Of a stretch of DNA of 12,663 bases, positions 1 through 6,961 are shown in pieces. The position numbers and the translations under genes were made by a program. Each line of letters starts with the position of its first letter. Position 1 is the first letter of the stretch. Below the pieces are notes generated by a model. That model searched no databases, was not told where the DNA came from, and saw nothing but the letters and a program-made list of their open reading frames with translations. Source of the stretch: M55B165 sp051744245 (GTDB lineage: Bacteria > Actinomycetota > Humimicrobiia > Humimicrobiales > Humimicrobiaceae); NCBI GenBank assembly GCA_051744245.1, contig JBNJCV010000049.1, positions 1-12,663 of the forward strand. Reading direction: 5' to 3'.

Positions 1-539
1 CTTCCTTTTTTAGCAGCTATATTTATGGTATCATCAGAACCTTTCTTGGCTGCATTATAAGCATTCTGGATTATATTAATTATATTTTTTTCCCCTGAAT
101 TAACTGAATTTTTTACGGCTTCTACAGCCGGGGCCAAGGCATCAACTAGAGTTTTATCGCCAACTTTAGTATTTCCGCCCCTTCTTTGGATAACCTTTAA
201 AGCCTGTTCCAGCCCTTGGGAAATATCGCTAGAATTAACTTCCTGCTTATCTTCAACACTTTTTCCAACCTCTAGGAACCCAGTGCCAAGCATTGCACCT
301 GAAGTACCACCAATAGTATAGGCTAAGGTAAATCCTACTTTTTTGAGTGAGTCCCCAAGGCTTAATTGCCCTAAGTTTGGAAGCTCTTTTAAAACTGCAT
401 TAAAGCCCCTTTTGACTCCTATTCCGCAGTCTGCATCGCCTATCTTGGAGTCAAGGTCTGTAAGCATTTTTTCAGCATCAATTAATTTATTGCTGATTGC
501 CTCAATTACTCCTAGAAGGGTTTCCTTTTGTGATGCCAA
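1..539 (-). CDS. dhaL: DhaL, dihydroxyacetone kinase ADP-binding subunit (3' end outside window)
   Basis: This is the soluble phosphotransfer subunit of PTS-type dihydroxyacetone kinase; it binds Mg-ADP and works with DhaK, which holds the substrate. The translation gives 179 residues and then leaves the window at AAKKG, where the family usually continues for about 30 more. Visible signatures are DLDSKIGDADCGIG (Asp30, Asp35 and Asp37, the metal-binding aspartates of the family), GGTSGAMLG near residue 80, and GDKTLVDAL near residue 137. Position 38 is Cys where bacterial DhaL usually has His (GDGDHG); Cys is common here in single-chain kinases. The start is TTG at 539 with AAGGAG at 550-545, five bases upstream; no ATG start fits. 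It is divergent from the regulator at 713. dhaK and dhaM are not seen and could lie beyond the left edge. Family call is firm; the exact kinase substrate is inferred. Confidence 0.92.
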   Translation of the reverse strand, partial: MASQKETLLGVIEAISNKLIDAEKMLTDLDSKIGDADCGIGVKRGFNAVLKELPNLGQLSLGDSLKKVGFTLAYTIGGTSGAMLGTGFLEVGKSVEDKQEVNSSDISQGLEQALKVIQRRGGNTKVGDKTLVDALAPAVEAVKNSVNSGEKNIINIIQNAYNAAKKGSDDTINIAAKKG

Positions 540-569
540 TTTTTCTCCTTTTGTTATAATGGTTTTATA

Positions 570-597
570 ATTATAGCAAATAAAACTGTTGGGTAAA
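570..597 (-). promoter_or_regulatory. Promoter for dhaL (extended -10)
   Basis: On the minus strand there is a perfect TATAAT (575-570) preceded by TG one base away (TGCTATAAT, an extended -10). A weaker -35, TTTACC (597-592), lies 16 bases upstream. It points at the TTG start of dhaL about 30 bases further on. The -35 overlaps the left arm of the GGGTAAA inverted repeat, so a protein bound there could affect transcription. Confidence 0.6.
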
Positions 598-633
598 AAT
601 AGAAAATGGTCTTTGGCTAAAGCACCTTTACCC
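591..633. repeat. Inverted repeat between two divergent promoters, possible operator
   Basis: GGGTAAA at 591-597 is matched by its exact reverse complement TTTACCC at 627-633. Inside it sits an imperfect nested dyad, GGTCTTT (609-615) against AAAGCACC (619-626). The repeat covers the -35 of dhaL and ends just upstream of the -35 for the regulator gene at 713. This placement suits a shared operator, but it could also be chance in A/T-rich DNA. Confidence 0.35.
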
Positions 634-639
634 GTAAGT

Positions 640-668
640 TTGACAATATGGCGTTTAGTAGATATACT
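640..668 (+). promoter_or_regulatory. Strong sigma-A-type promoter for the RHH regulator
   Basis: TTGACA (640-645) and TATACT (663-668) are separated by the ideal 17 bases. This is the best consensus promoter I can see in the window. Transcription would start near 675 and give a leader of about 38 bases before the ATG at 713. Confidence 0.8.
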
Positions 669-675
669 CATATAC
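662..675 (+). promoter_or_regulatory. Tandem ATATAC repeat over the -10, possible autoregulatory operator
   Basis: ATATAC occurs at 662-667 and again at 670-675, an 8-base period. It overlaps the -10 and the expected start point of the promoter for the gene at 713. A palindromic TACGTA (673-678) overlaps the second copy. Ribbon-helix-helix dimers often bind short repeats spaced like this, which fits self-repression by the protein encoded just downstream. The link is inference. Confidence 0.35.
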
Positions 676-712
676 GTAAAAATACAACAGAAATATAGTA
701 AGAGGTAATAAC

Positions 713-952
713 ATGGTAGAAAAAAAGCAAGATTACTTTAGAGTCCCCATAACAATGCCTTCAAGCATGGTATCCTTTTTAGAGAATCTGGGAATAGAGT
801 GCAAGAAAAGTGGCGGCCATAAAATTGCAAACACTGTAATAGTAAGAAGTGCAATAAGGCTGCTTATGGATCTTGATTTGGATATCTCGGGGGTTAAATC
901 AGAGGAAGAACTGGGATTGAGGATCAAGGCTGCGGCAAAGAGGTATAAGTAG
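713..952 (+). CDS. Small ribbon-helix-helix-like DNA-binding protein
   Basis: A 79-residue protein. Its N-terminus (YFRVPITMPSSMVSFLENLG, residues 8-27) could form the beta strand and first helix of a ribbon-helix-helix fold. The middle (IANTVIVRSAIRLLMDLD, about residues 38-55) has the look of the second helix of CopG/Arc-type regulators, where the NTVIVRSAIR segment resembles their S-x-x-I/V-R-x-A-I pattern. There is an unusual 10-residue Gly/Lys-rich stretch between the two parts, and a charged, Lys-rich tail. The ATG at 713 has GAGGT at 702-706, six bases upstream. It is divergent from dhaL and has a near-consensus promoter of its own, so a local regulator is plausible. Family placement is by pattern only; the protein could also be an antitoxin, but no toxin gene lies next to it. 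Confidence 0.6.
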   Translation: MVEKKQDYFRVPITMPSSMVSFLENLGIECKKSGGHKIANTVIVRSAIRLLMDLDLDISGVKSEEELGLRIKAAAKRYK

Positions 953-1018
953 CCTATCCTTTTTTAAATAATAACTTCCTATCATAAATAATTCATTTAT
1001 TTTAATTACCTTAATAAT

Positions 1019-1054
1019 TATAATAATACAAATGCAGTTTAAATTATTGGAGGT
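1019..1054 (+). promoter_or_regulatory. Possible trxB promoter -10 and strong ribosome binding site
   Basis: TATAAT at 1019-1024 could be the -10 of trxB; no good -35 is visible at the right distance (TTTATT at 996-1001 is the closest). GGAGGT at 1049-1054 is a strong ribosome binding site eight bases before the ATG at 1063. The surrounding 110 bases are very A/T-rich, so the -10 may be chance. Confidence 0.35.
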
Positions 1055-1062
1055 ATATTTTC

Positions 1063-2010
1063 ATGAAAAAAGTAGAAAAAGATTTGCTTATTATAGGGGC
1101 TGGTCCTGCAGGACTTGGAGCAGCTTTATATGCTAAGCGGGCTGGCGTGGACTTTAAAATTGTTGAAAAATACATGGCAGGGGGCCAGATAACCAATACA
1201 GAATTTATAGAGAATTACCTGGGTTTTAAAGAAAAAATATCCGGGTTTGACCTGGTTAAAAACTTTGTGGAACACTGTAAAAAATTGGGAATAAAGATAG
1301 AAGAATATACCAATATTGAATCAGTAGAACCAGTAGATAAAAATAACGGAAAAATATTTAAATGCAAGGTATTTGATAAAGATTATTTATATGAAGTAAA
1401 ATCTATAATTATTGCTACTGGGGCAAGCCCCAAGATGTTGCATGTTAAAGGCGAAAAGGAGCTTATAGGAAGCGGGATCTCTTTTTGTGCAACTTGTGAT
1501 GGGGCTCTATATAAAGACAAGGAGGTTGCTGTTGTAGGTGGAGGAGATACTGCCATAGAAGAAGCGCTGTTCTTGGCTAAATTTGCCAAAAAAGTATATA
1601 TAATCCATAGGAGGGACGAGTTGAGGGCAGTAAATATCCTACAGGAAAGGGCATTTGGTAACAATAAAATTAAAATCCTATGGGATTCAGTAATTGAGGA
1701 ATTTATAGGAAAAGAAAGGTTGCAGAAAATAAAGGTTAGAAATAAGAAGGAAGATAAGTCTTATACCATGAGCATTGATGGGGTGTTTGAATACGTGGGC
1801 TATAAACCAAACGCAGGACTGGTAAAAGATTTAGTGGATTCAGATAATAACGGCTTTATAATAACAGACCGGTATATGCGCACCTCTTTTAAAGGTATTT
1901 ATGCAGCAGGGGATGTTAGGAGCACGGCCTTGCGGCAGGTTATAACTGCGGTATCAGATGGAGCGGTTGCTGCTACTTCACTGGATAAGCAGTTAAGGGG
2001 CCTTTTATAA
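1063..2010 (+). CDS. trxB: Thioredoxin reductase (NADPH type)
   Basis: This flavoenzyme uses NADPH to reduce thioredoxin in the cytoplasm, maintaining reduced protein thiols. The 315-residue length is normal for the low-molecular-weight bacterial enzyme. Visible parts in order are the FAD-binding GAGPAG (residues 12-17), the redox-active CATC pair (Cys142, Cys145), the NADPH-binding GGGDTA (159-164), HRRDELRA starting at residue 182 (the motif that favours NADPH), and the C-terminal FAD-contacting GIYAAGDVR (278-286). All key residues are present, so it should be active. The downstream CwlM-like gene begins eight bases after its stop. No thioredoxin gene is present in the window. In actinobacteria trxB, trxC and cwlM sit together, and here trxC appears to be absent from that set. 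Confidence 0.97.
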   Translation: MKKVEKDLLIIGAGPAGLGAALYAKRAGVDFKIVEKYMAGGQITNTEFIENYLGFKEKISGFDLVKNFVEHCKKLGIKIEEYTNIESVEPVDKNNGKIFKCKVFDKDYLYEVKSIIIATGASPKMLHVKGEKELIGSGISFCATCDGALYKDKEVAVVGGGDTAIEEALFLAKFAKKVYIIHRRDELRAVNILQERAFGNNKIKILWDSVIEEFIGKERLQKIKVRNKKEDKSYTMSIDGVFEYVGYKPNAGLVKDLVDSDNNGFIITDRYMRTSFKGIYAAGDVRSTALRQVITAVSDGAVAATSLDKQLRGLL

Positions 2011-2018
2011 TTTTTATT

Positions 2019-3092
2019 ATGGATATGTTACAGATTCTTAAAAGAAATAATTCGGGGAAAAATGTTGTTGACCTCCAAAGAAGGCTAAAACAACTGGGAT
2101 ATAGCCTGGGTGGTACTGGCATAGATGGGATTTTTGGCAAGGCTACCGAAAGGGCAGTAAAAGAATTCCAGCAAGATAGGGGCCTGGATGCCAATGGTAT
2201 TATTGACAGTGAAACCTGGCAGGAGCTTGTGGATGCAGGCTATAAAATGGGTGACAGGCTGCTTTACTTAAAATACCCGCCATTCAGGGGAGATGATGTC
2301 AAGGTATTGCAGTACTGGTTGAAAAGTTTGGGCTTTTACCATGAAAACGAAAATGGGATATTTTGTGAAAAAACGCAGGCAGCCTTAATTGAATTCCAGA
2401 AAAATATGAATCTGGCGCCTGATGGGATTGCAGGTAAGGAAACCATGCAAAACCTGGCTAGGCTTAAAAGAATTATTGAGGCAAGAGAATCATCTAATTT
2501 CCCTTTTAATAGGAAGTTTGAATCAAGAAAAAAACAAGGGGTTGTGCAAGTTATATTAGATTATGGTGAAGACTTAAATGACCTGGATGAAAATAGTAAG
2601 TATTACAAAGAGAAAATATATATATGCAGGAGCATTGTGAATTTTTGTAAAGAATACCTGGAAAAAAAAGGCATAAAAACTGTTTTAACCATAAATGGCC
2701 AGAATCAGAACTTCTTTGTTTCCGATAGGATAGAATTTGCCAATAATAGCGGATCGGATTTACTTATAAGTGTAAGTCTGGCTATGTCCACAGAGGAGGC
2801 GGCCAATGGTAGCAGCTGTTATTATTTTAAAGGCTTGCATTCCTATTCAGTAGACGGAAAAAAAATTGCTTACCATATACAGGATAACCTGGTAAGCAAC
2901 ATGGGAATATTGGATTGCAGGATTCATGGCACCAGCTACCGCATATTAAAAGAAACTGTCATGACCTCGGTTATGGTAGAGCCTGCCTTTATTACTAATG
3001 GAAAAGAAAGGAAAAAGCTAGGGGAGTCCTCATACCAGTTGAAGATAAGCGAGAATATTGGAAATGCTATTATCGGTTACCTGGAAAAATAA
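2019..3092 (+). CDS. CwlM-like pseudo-amidase: two PG-binding domains plus degenerate Amidase_3
   Basis: A 357-residue protein with two peptidoglycan_binding_1 domains (residues about 12-72 and 91-147; note IDGIFGKAT at 35-43 and NGIFCEKT at 112-119), followed by an N-acetylmuramoyl-L-alanine amidase (Amidase_3) fold from about 174 to 357. There is no signal peptide or membrane segment at the N-terminus. The zinc site is broken: the usual DPGHGG is DYGEDL (181-186, His replaced by Glu184), and the usual ISIHAN is ISVSLA (250-255, His replaced by Ser253). The later VEPAFITN keeps its Glu (Glu321). Domain order, lack of a secretion signal and position right after trxB all match CwlM of mycobacteria, a cytoplasmic regulator that activates MurA at the first step of peptidoglycan synthesis. 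Hydrolase activity is unlikely; a regulatory role is inferred. ATG at 2019 has no strong ribosome site, so coupling to trxB is likely; ATG 2025 is an alternative. Confidence 0.85.
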   Translation: MDMLQILKRNNSGKNVVDLQRRLKQLGYSLGGTGIDGIFGKATERAVKEFQQDRGLDANGIIDSETWQELVDAGYKMGDRLLYLKYPPFRGDDVKVLQYWLKSLGFYHENENGIFCEKTQAALIEFQKNMNLAPDGIAGKETMQNLARLKRIIEARESSNFPFNRKFESRKKQGVVQVILDYGEDLNDLDENSKYYKEKIYICRSIVNFCKEYLEKKGIKTVLTINGQNQNFFVSDRIEFANNSGSDLLISVSLAMSTEEAANGSSCYYFKGLHSYSVDGKKIAYHIQDNLVSNMGILDCRIHGTSYRILKETVMTSVMVEPAFITNGKERKKLGESSYQLKISENIGNAIIGYLEK

Positions 3093-3093
3093 A

Positions 3094-4143
3094 ATGCATA
3101 TTATATATGATGATTTTTATTTAAAACATGATACGGGATTGCAGCACCCAGAGAGCCCGGAAAGGCTTTCAGCTGTCATTAATGCTTTACAAAAATGGGA
3201 TAGCAAGGACAAACTGAAATTTATAAGACCCGAAAAAGCAGAGATAGACCAAATCGAATATGTACACAGGGTTGACTATGTAAAGAAGATATATGAATAT
3301 TCAAAAAGCAATAAAGATTACATGTTTCTGGATCCTGATACTGTGGTATCAAAACATACTTATGAATGTGCATTGCTTGCTGCTGGCGGGGCAGTGAAGG
3401 GGATAGACTTAATATTAAATAAACAGGAAGCTGTTAATACTTTTTTTGCCTTAGTGAGGCCTCCAGGCCACCATGCTTTTTCTACCAGCGGAAGCGGATT
3501 TTGTATTTTTAATAATATTGCTGTAGCTACTGTGCACGCTATTAAAAACTATGATATAAAGAAGGTTGCCATTATTGATTTTGATGTTCACCATGGCAAC
3601 GGAACCCAGGACATTTTTTATAAATCTCCCACTGTTTTCTATATTTCTTTCCATCAATATCCTCATTATCCAGGCACAGGGTCCTATGATGAGACAGGAG
3701 CGGGGAAAGGGGAAAAATACAACCTCAACTTCCCATTTGCGCCATTGACCGGAGAAGAAGAGTACCTATTGGCAATGCATGAAATTGTAATTCCCCTGCT
3801 GGAAAAATTTAAGCCTGGCCTTATTCTTGTGAGTGCAGGATATGACTCGCATTCTTTGGACCCCTTATCTTCAATGGCTCTGGAAAGCACATCTTACTAT
3901 AAGCTCATGAGGCCTATAAAATATCTGAGTAAAAAGTATTCAGGTGGCAAATTGGGAATAGTTTTGGAAGGTGGGTATAATACAGAGGTAATAGGGGAAA
4001 GTGTTATCCAAACTATAAGAGGTAGCCTGGAAGATATGAAGGATTTTGAAAAATTTAAATATTCCCTTAAGAAAGCCAAGAAAGTTACAGATAAGAATAA
4101 AAAATTATTTAAATCAATAAAGAATATTTTTGGCGTCAATTAA
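3094..4143 (+). CDS. Histone deacetylase family zinc hydrolase (AcuC/HdaH-like)
   Basis: A 349-residue member of the arginase/deacetylase superfamily. In bacteria such enzymes remove acetyl groups from lysines (as AcuC does for acetyl-CoA synthetase) or from polyamines and other small amides. The catalytic set is complete: RPPGHH (122-127, tandem His126/His127), DFDVHHGNG (162-170, with zinc ligands Asp164 and His166), SAGYDSH (zinc ligand Asp251) and LEGGYN (catalytic-type Tyr295). The ATG at 3094 follows the previous stop by one base and gives MHIIYDDFYLKH, a typical family start; an in-frame TTG at 3058 inside the previous gene is less likely. Coupling to the CwlM-like gene and the lipoprotein after it suggests co-expression. 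The substrate cannot be read from the sequence. Confidence 0.94.
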   Translation: MHIIYDDFYLKHDTGLQHPESPERLSAVINALQKWDSKDKLKFIRPEKAEIDQIEYVHRVDYVKKIYEYSKSNKDYMFLDPDTVVSKHTYECALLAAGGAVKGIDLILNKQEAVNTFFALVRPPGHHAFSTSGSGFCIFNNIAVATVHAIKNYDIKKVAIIDFDVHHGNGTQDIFYKSPTVFYISFHQYPHYPGTGSYDETGAGKGEKYNLNFPFAPLTGEEEYLLAMHEIVIPLLEKFKPGLILVSAGYDSHSLDPLSSMALESTSYYKLMRPIKYLSKKYSGGKLGIVLEGGYNTEVIGESVIQTIRGSLEDMKDFEKFKYSLKKAKKVTDKNKKLFKSIKNIFGVN

Positions 4144-4144
4144 A

Positions 4145-4579
4145 GTGAAAAGGTATTTAATCATATTCCTGATGATTGCTCTAATTACAGTTATAGTTCC
4201 AGGCTGTAGAGAATACGACAATAAGCTAGATATAGGTTATTTTTTTAAAACCGGGCCGGAAAAAGCAGTATTGGATTTTTTGCAGTCAATGGAAAACAGG
4301 GATCCCGGCTATATTTATAGTAATTTATTGCAAAACAAGGATAAGAACAAGATAAGCAGGGAAAAATATGTCAGCGAATTTAATGAGATTTTAGAAGATG
4401 TAAAGGATATTGAAATACGTAGAACAGTTTACCTTGGTTACGAGGGCAATTTAAGCAAGGTCGTAGCTGAATTTAGGGTAACTTACCAGAATGGGGAGCA
4501 AAAAGAGTATAAGAAATATATATATTTAGTGGAAGAAAATAATAAATGGAAGATAGTTTTTGAAAAAACCTTCATATAA
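4145..4579 (+). CDS. Small lipoprotein, NTF2/DUF4878-like fold suspected
   Basis: From GTG at 4145 the product is about 144 residues with a lipoprotein signal: MKRYLIIF..., then a hydrophobic core ending VIVPGC, with the lipidated Cys at 21. It would be exported and anchored in the membrane by lipid. The mature part (KAVLDFLQSMENRDPGYIY, then a beta-rich half ending NNKWKIVFEKTFI) has the helix-then-sheet order and closing tryptophan strand of NTF2-like/DUF4878 domains, but this is only a pattern match. An in-frame TTG at 4130 would overlap the deacetylase gene by 14 bases; neither start has a clear ribosome site. It starts one base after the upstream stop, so it is likely translated by coupling. 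Function unknown. Confidence 0.75.
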   Translation: MKRYLIIFLMIALITVIVPGCREYDNKLDIGYFFKTGPEKAVLDFLQSMENRDPGYIYSNLLQNKDKNKISREKYVSEFNEILEDVKDIEIRRTVYLGYEGNLSKVVAEFRVTYQNGEQKEYKKYIYLVEENNKWKIVFEKTFI

Positions 4580-4587
4580 TATATAAT
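4560..4587 (+). promoter_or_regulatory. Likely promoter for the large lipoprotein gene
   Basis: TTGAAA (4560-4565) and TATAAT (4582-4587) are 16 bases apart, five of six and six of six consensus matches. A second TATAAT overlaps at 4575-4580. Transcription would start near 4594, about 25 bases before the ATG at 4619. The -35 lies in the last codons of the upstream gene. This suggests that the cluster up to 4579 and the genes from 4619 onward can be transcribed separately. Confidence 0.55.
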
Positions 4588-4618
4588 TTTATTCAAATAT
4601 GATATTAAAATTTAATTA

Positions 4619-6382
4619 ATGCTTATGGAAAAACTAAAGCCATTATTTTTGATAATTTTTATAGTAATAATAACAGCAAGCTTTAACCTGGGTTGCGCTT
4701 ATCAGCAGGACTCCAGCCTCTTAAAAGACAGGCCATCTTCTGATACAGAAAATGCTGGTACAGAAATAAGCATTGATTATGAAAGTCTGGCAGAAAAAAA
4801 GGTTCCGCCACCTGTAGTTATATCGCAGGAGTCAGGCGAAATTATGTATTCCACCGGCCCAGAAGAGCTTTTATTCATTGAAGGTTATGCTATGCCCGGT
4901 AACAGGATTGATATCTTCGTAAATGGAGTATTGAAAGCTCAAAGCCTTGGTGTTGACCAGAAAGGGTATTTTAGGGCCAGCAGCGGAGTGGGAATAGTTG
5001 AAGGCAATAACAGCATTAAAGTGGTTGCAAAGGATTCCAGAGGCAGTAAAAGCGTGCCTACGGTTTTTAACGTAGTCTTAAAGACAGCGGAATCTATAGA
5101 TTATACTGTTTATACCGATTCTGATACGTTAAAAGAAATTTCAGAAATTTATTATACCAAAGTAGACAACCCAACTGTTTATATCAATGGCACATACCTG
5201 CCCTCTTCTCATATTAACCTGGAAGTAAACGGCAAGGTGGTAAGCGAGATAACAAGTGATAGCGATGGGGCATTTTCTTTTGATGAGGTAGAGCTTGAGA
5301 AGGGGGAAAACGAAATAGCAGTGTGGGCGGCAGCCCAAGGGGGACAGGCTAGCAGGCCTAAGTTTAAAAATGTTCTGGTAACCAAGGATACCTCAAGCCC
5401 CTCCCCGGTTAACTTGGCAGGATACCATGATAATTCAGGGAACCATCTAAACTGGACTCCTACTATTGATGAAAATTTTTATCTATATAAGATAGTAAGG
5501 GTAGAAGACCCTTGCCTAAATCCCGAATATCCCACCCATGATGTTATTGCAACTATAAATGATTCCGGGGAGACCGCTTATATTGATACAGATATTGATA
5601 AAGGCAAATCCTACTATTATACATTATGGTGCCTGGATAAGGCTGGTAATGTCATATCGAGCAATGTACTAGCTTTGCCCAAGCCAGTGTACTCTATAGC
5701 TATTGAAAAAATACCGCCATTCTCAGCTAACACTATAGGCAGGAGGGAATGGTATTACCAGTATTTTGAAATTACCAATACTGGAAATGTTACCGTGGAT
5801 CTGCAGCCTATAATGGTCTGGATAAAGTTGGATCCTGAGCCGGATACCGATGAGGAATTATGGCCTTTCTGGGAAGCCCATATATGGGATGCAGATAGCG
5901 GTACGTATTATTATTCAAATGAAACCATAGAAGAGACTTATATTTCAGATTACTGGACGGTGGATGGAATAACTGAAAAAACAGTTACAACAGAGTACAG
6001 CGAGGATGAAACTACCAAGACAGTGACAGAAGAAGTAGTCACCAGGAGAACAGAAAAAAGTGAAGGGAAAAGGGTAATGACCACAATAACTAAAACCACA
6101 ACTACAGTAACGGACCTTTCCACAGGGGATACAGAAGTTGAAGAAACTACCGATGAGACTACTTCACTGGTAGAGCCTGAGAAAATAGGGTCCCCCATAG
6201 AAGATATCGGGCCAGGTGAAAAAATAAAGATTGCGGTAAAAATACAGAATATATCGGCAGGCAGTGGAGATGAGATAATATGCCATTTCCATTTTGCGCC
6301 AATTGATTGTGCAGGGTATTTCTTTACCGATGAAGAAGTATCCACCAGAGATATAACTGTTATTAGCAGCGGAAGAAACTGA
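4619..6382 (+). CDS. Large multi-domain lipoprotein with Ig-like and FN3-like domains
   Basis: A 587-residue exported protein. Its signal peptide ends FNLGC, with Cys26 the likely lipidation site, though Asn at -3 is not canonical. Two Ig-like domains follow, about residues 62-155 and 182-258; each has the pattern of an extracellular beta-sandwich with IDIFVNG or INLEVNG and a GxNxIxV strand (EGNNSIKVVAKD, KGENEIAVWAA). A fibronectin-III-like domain covers about 263-355 (HLNWTP, YYYTLWCLDKAGN). A C-terminal beta-rich domain from about 365 to 587 starts YYQYFEITNTGNVTVDL and is interrupted at about 449-515 by a Thr/Glu/Lys-rich, low-complexity stretch. No enzyme motif is seen, so a surface scaffold or binding role is the most I can infer. 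ATG 4619 and ATG 4625 are both possible; neither has a clear ribosome site. It has its own promoter candidate just upstream. Confidence 0.85.
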   Translation: MLMEKLKPLFLIIFIVIITASFNLGCAYQQDSSLLKDRPSSDTENAGTEISIDYESLAEKKVPPPVVISQESGEIMYSTGPEELLFIEGYAMPGNRIDIFVNGVLKAQSLGVDQKGYFRASSGVGIVEGNNSIKVVAKDSRGSKSVPTVFNVVLKTAESIDYTVYTDSDTLKEISEIYYTKVDNPTVYINGTYLPSSHINLEVNGKVVSEITSDSDGAFSFDEVELEKGENEIAVWAAAQGGQASRPKFKNVLVTKDTSSPSPVNLAGYHDNSGNHLNWTPTIDENFYLYKIVRVEDPCLNPEYPTHDVIATINDSGETAYIDTDIDKGKSYYYTLWCLDKAGNVISSNVLALPKPVYSIAIEKIPPFSANTIGRREWYYQYFEITNTGNVTVDLQPIMVWIKLDPEPDTDEELWPFWEAHIWDADSGTYYYSNETIEETYISDYWTVDGITEKTVTTEYSEDETTKTVTEEVVTRRTEKSEGKRVMTTITKTTTTVTDLSTGDTEVEETTDETTSLVEPEKIGSPIEDIGPGEKIKIAVKIQNISAGSGDEIICHFHFAPIDCAGYFFTDEEVSTRDITVISSGRN

Positions 6383-6400
6383 CTAGGAGGGTGAAAAATA

Positions 6401-6943
6401 GTGAACAAGAAAAAGAAAAAAGAAGAGGAAGCAATGACAAAAAATGATACAGAGAAGGAAATGGAGGTAGAAGAGCTCCAGGAAGAAATAGAATTGCTTA
6501 GAAAAGAACTGAACCAGTACAAGAAGCTAGAGGATGAATATTTAGATAGAATAAGAAGGCTACAAGCAGATTATGACAACCACAGGAAAAGGACTTTGCG
6601 GGAGAATATTGAACATATAAAAAGGGCAAACAAGGATTTAGTTGAAAAGCTTTTGCCGGTAATTGACGACTTTGAAAGAGCCCTTGAAGCTGGCAAGAGT
6701 AAAGATGATGATTTCTATAATGGAATTTTAATGATTTATAATAGCCTGATGGAGGTATTGAAAAAAGAAGGAGTAAAAGTTATAAACCCAAAAGGGGAAG
6801 AGTTTGACCCAAATTTATGCGAAGCTGCTGTTACCGAGTCTGTAAAAGGTGAAAAGGAAGGGACCATACTACAGGTACTAAGAAAAGGATATATGTTAAA
6901 GGATTTTTTAATCAGGCCTGCAGTGGTGAAGGTTTGTAAATAA
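6401..6943 (+). CDS. grpE: GrpE, nucleotide exchange factor for DnaK
   Basis: GrpE dimers release ADP from DnaK and so drive the Hsp70 cycle in the cytoplasm. The 180-residue protein has the expected parts: a charged, Lys/Glu-rich N-terminus, a long coiled-coil helix (LRKELNQYKKLEDEYLDRI and following), the core YDNHRKRT, LLPVIDDFERAL, and the C-terminal beta domain with GEEFDPNLCEA and GYMLKDFLIRPAVVKV. The family motif FDPNxHEA has Cys instead of His here. GTG at 6401 is the best start because AGGAGG (6385-6390) lies ten bases before it; the ATG at 6434 has no such site. Oddly, no dnaK, dnaJ or hrcA follows; the DNA beyond is a decayed lemA/TPM locus. I see no CIRCE heat-shock operator upstream. 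Confidence 0.96.
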   Translation: MNKKKKKEEEAMTKNDTEKEMEVEELQEEIELLRKELNQYKKLEDEYLDRIRRLQADYDNHRKRTLRENIEHIKRANKDLVEKLLPVIDDFERALEAGKSKDDDFYNGILMIYNSLMEVLKKEGVKVINPKGEEFDPNLCEAAVTESVKGEKEGTILQVLRKGYMLKDFLIRPAVVKVCK

Positions 6944-6961
6944 TTTAAAAAAAGGTGTAAT

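Noticed and set aside
5950..6522. 190-residue open frame on the minus strand, rich in Ser and Val
   Set aside because: It is the antisense of the Thr/Glu-rich part of the lipoprotein gene and the start of grpE. The low-complexity composition is what reverse reading of that stretch gives, and both sense genes are well supported.
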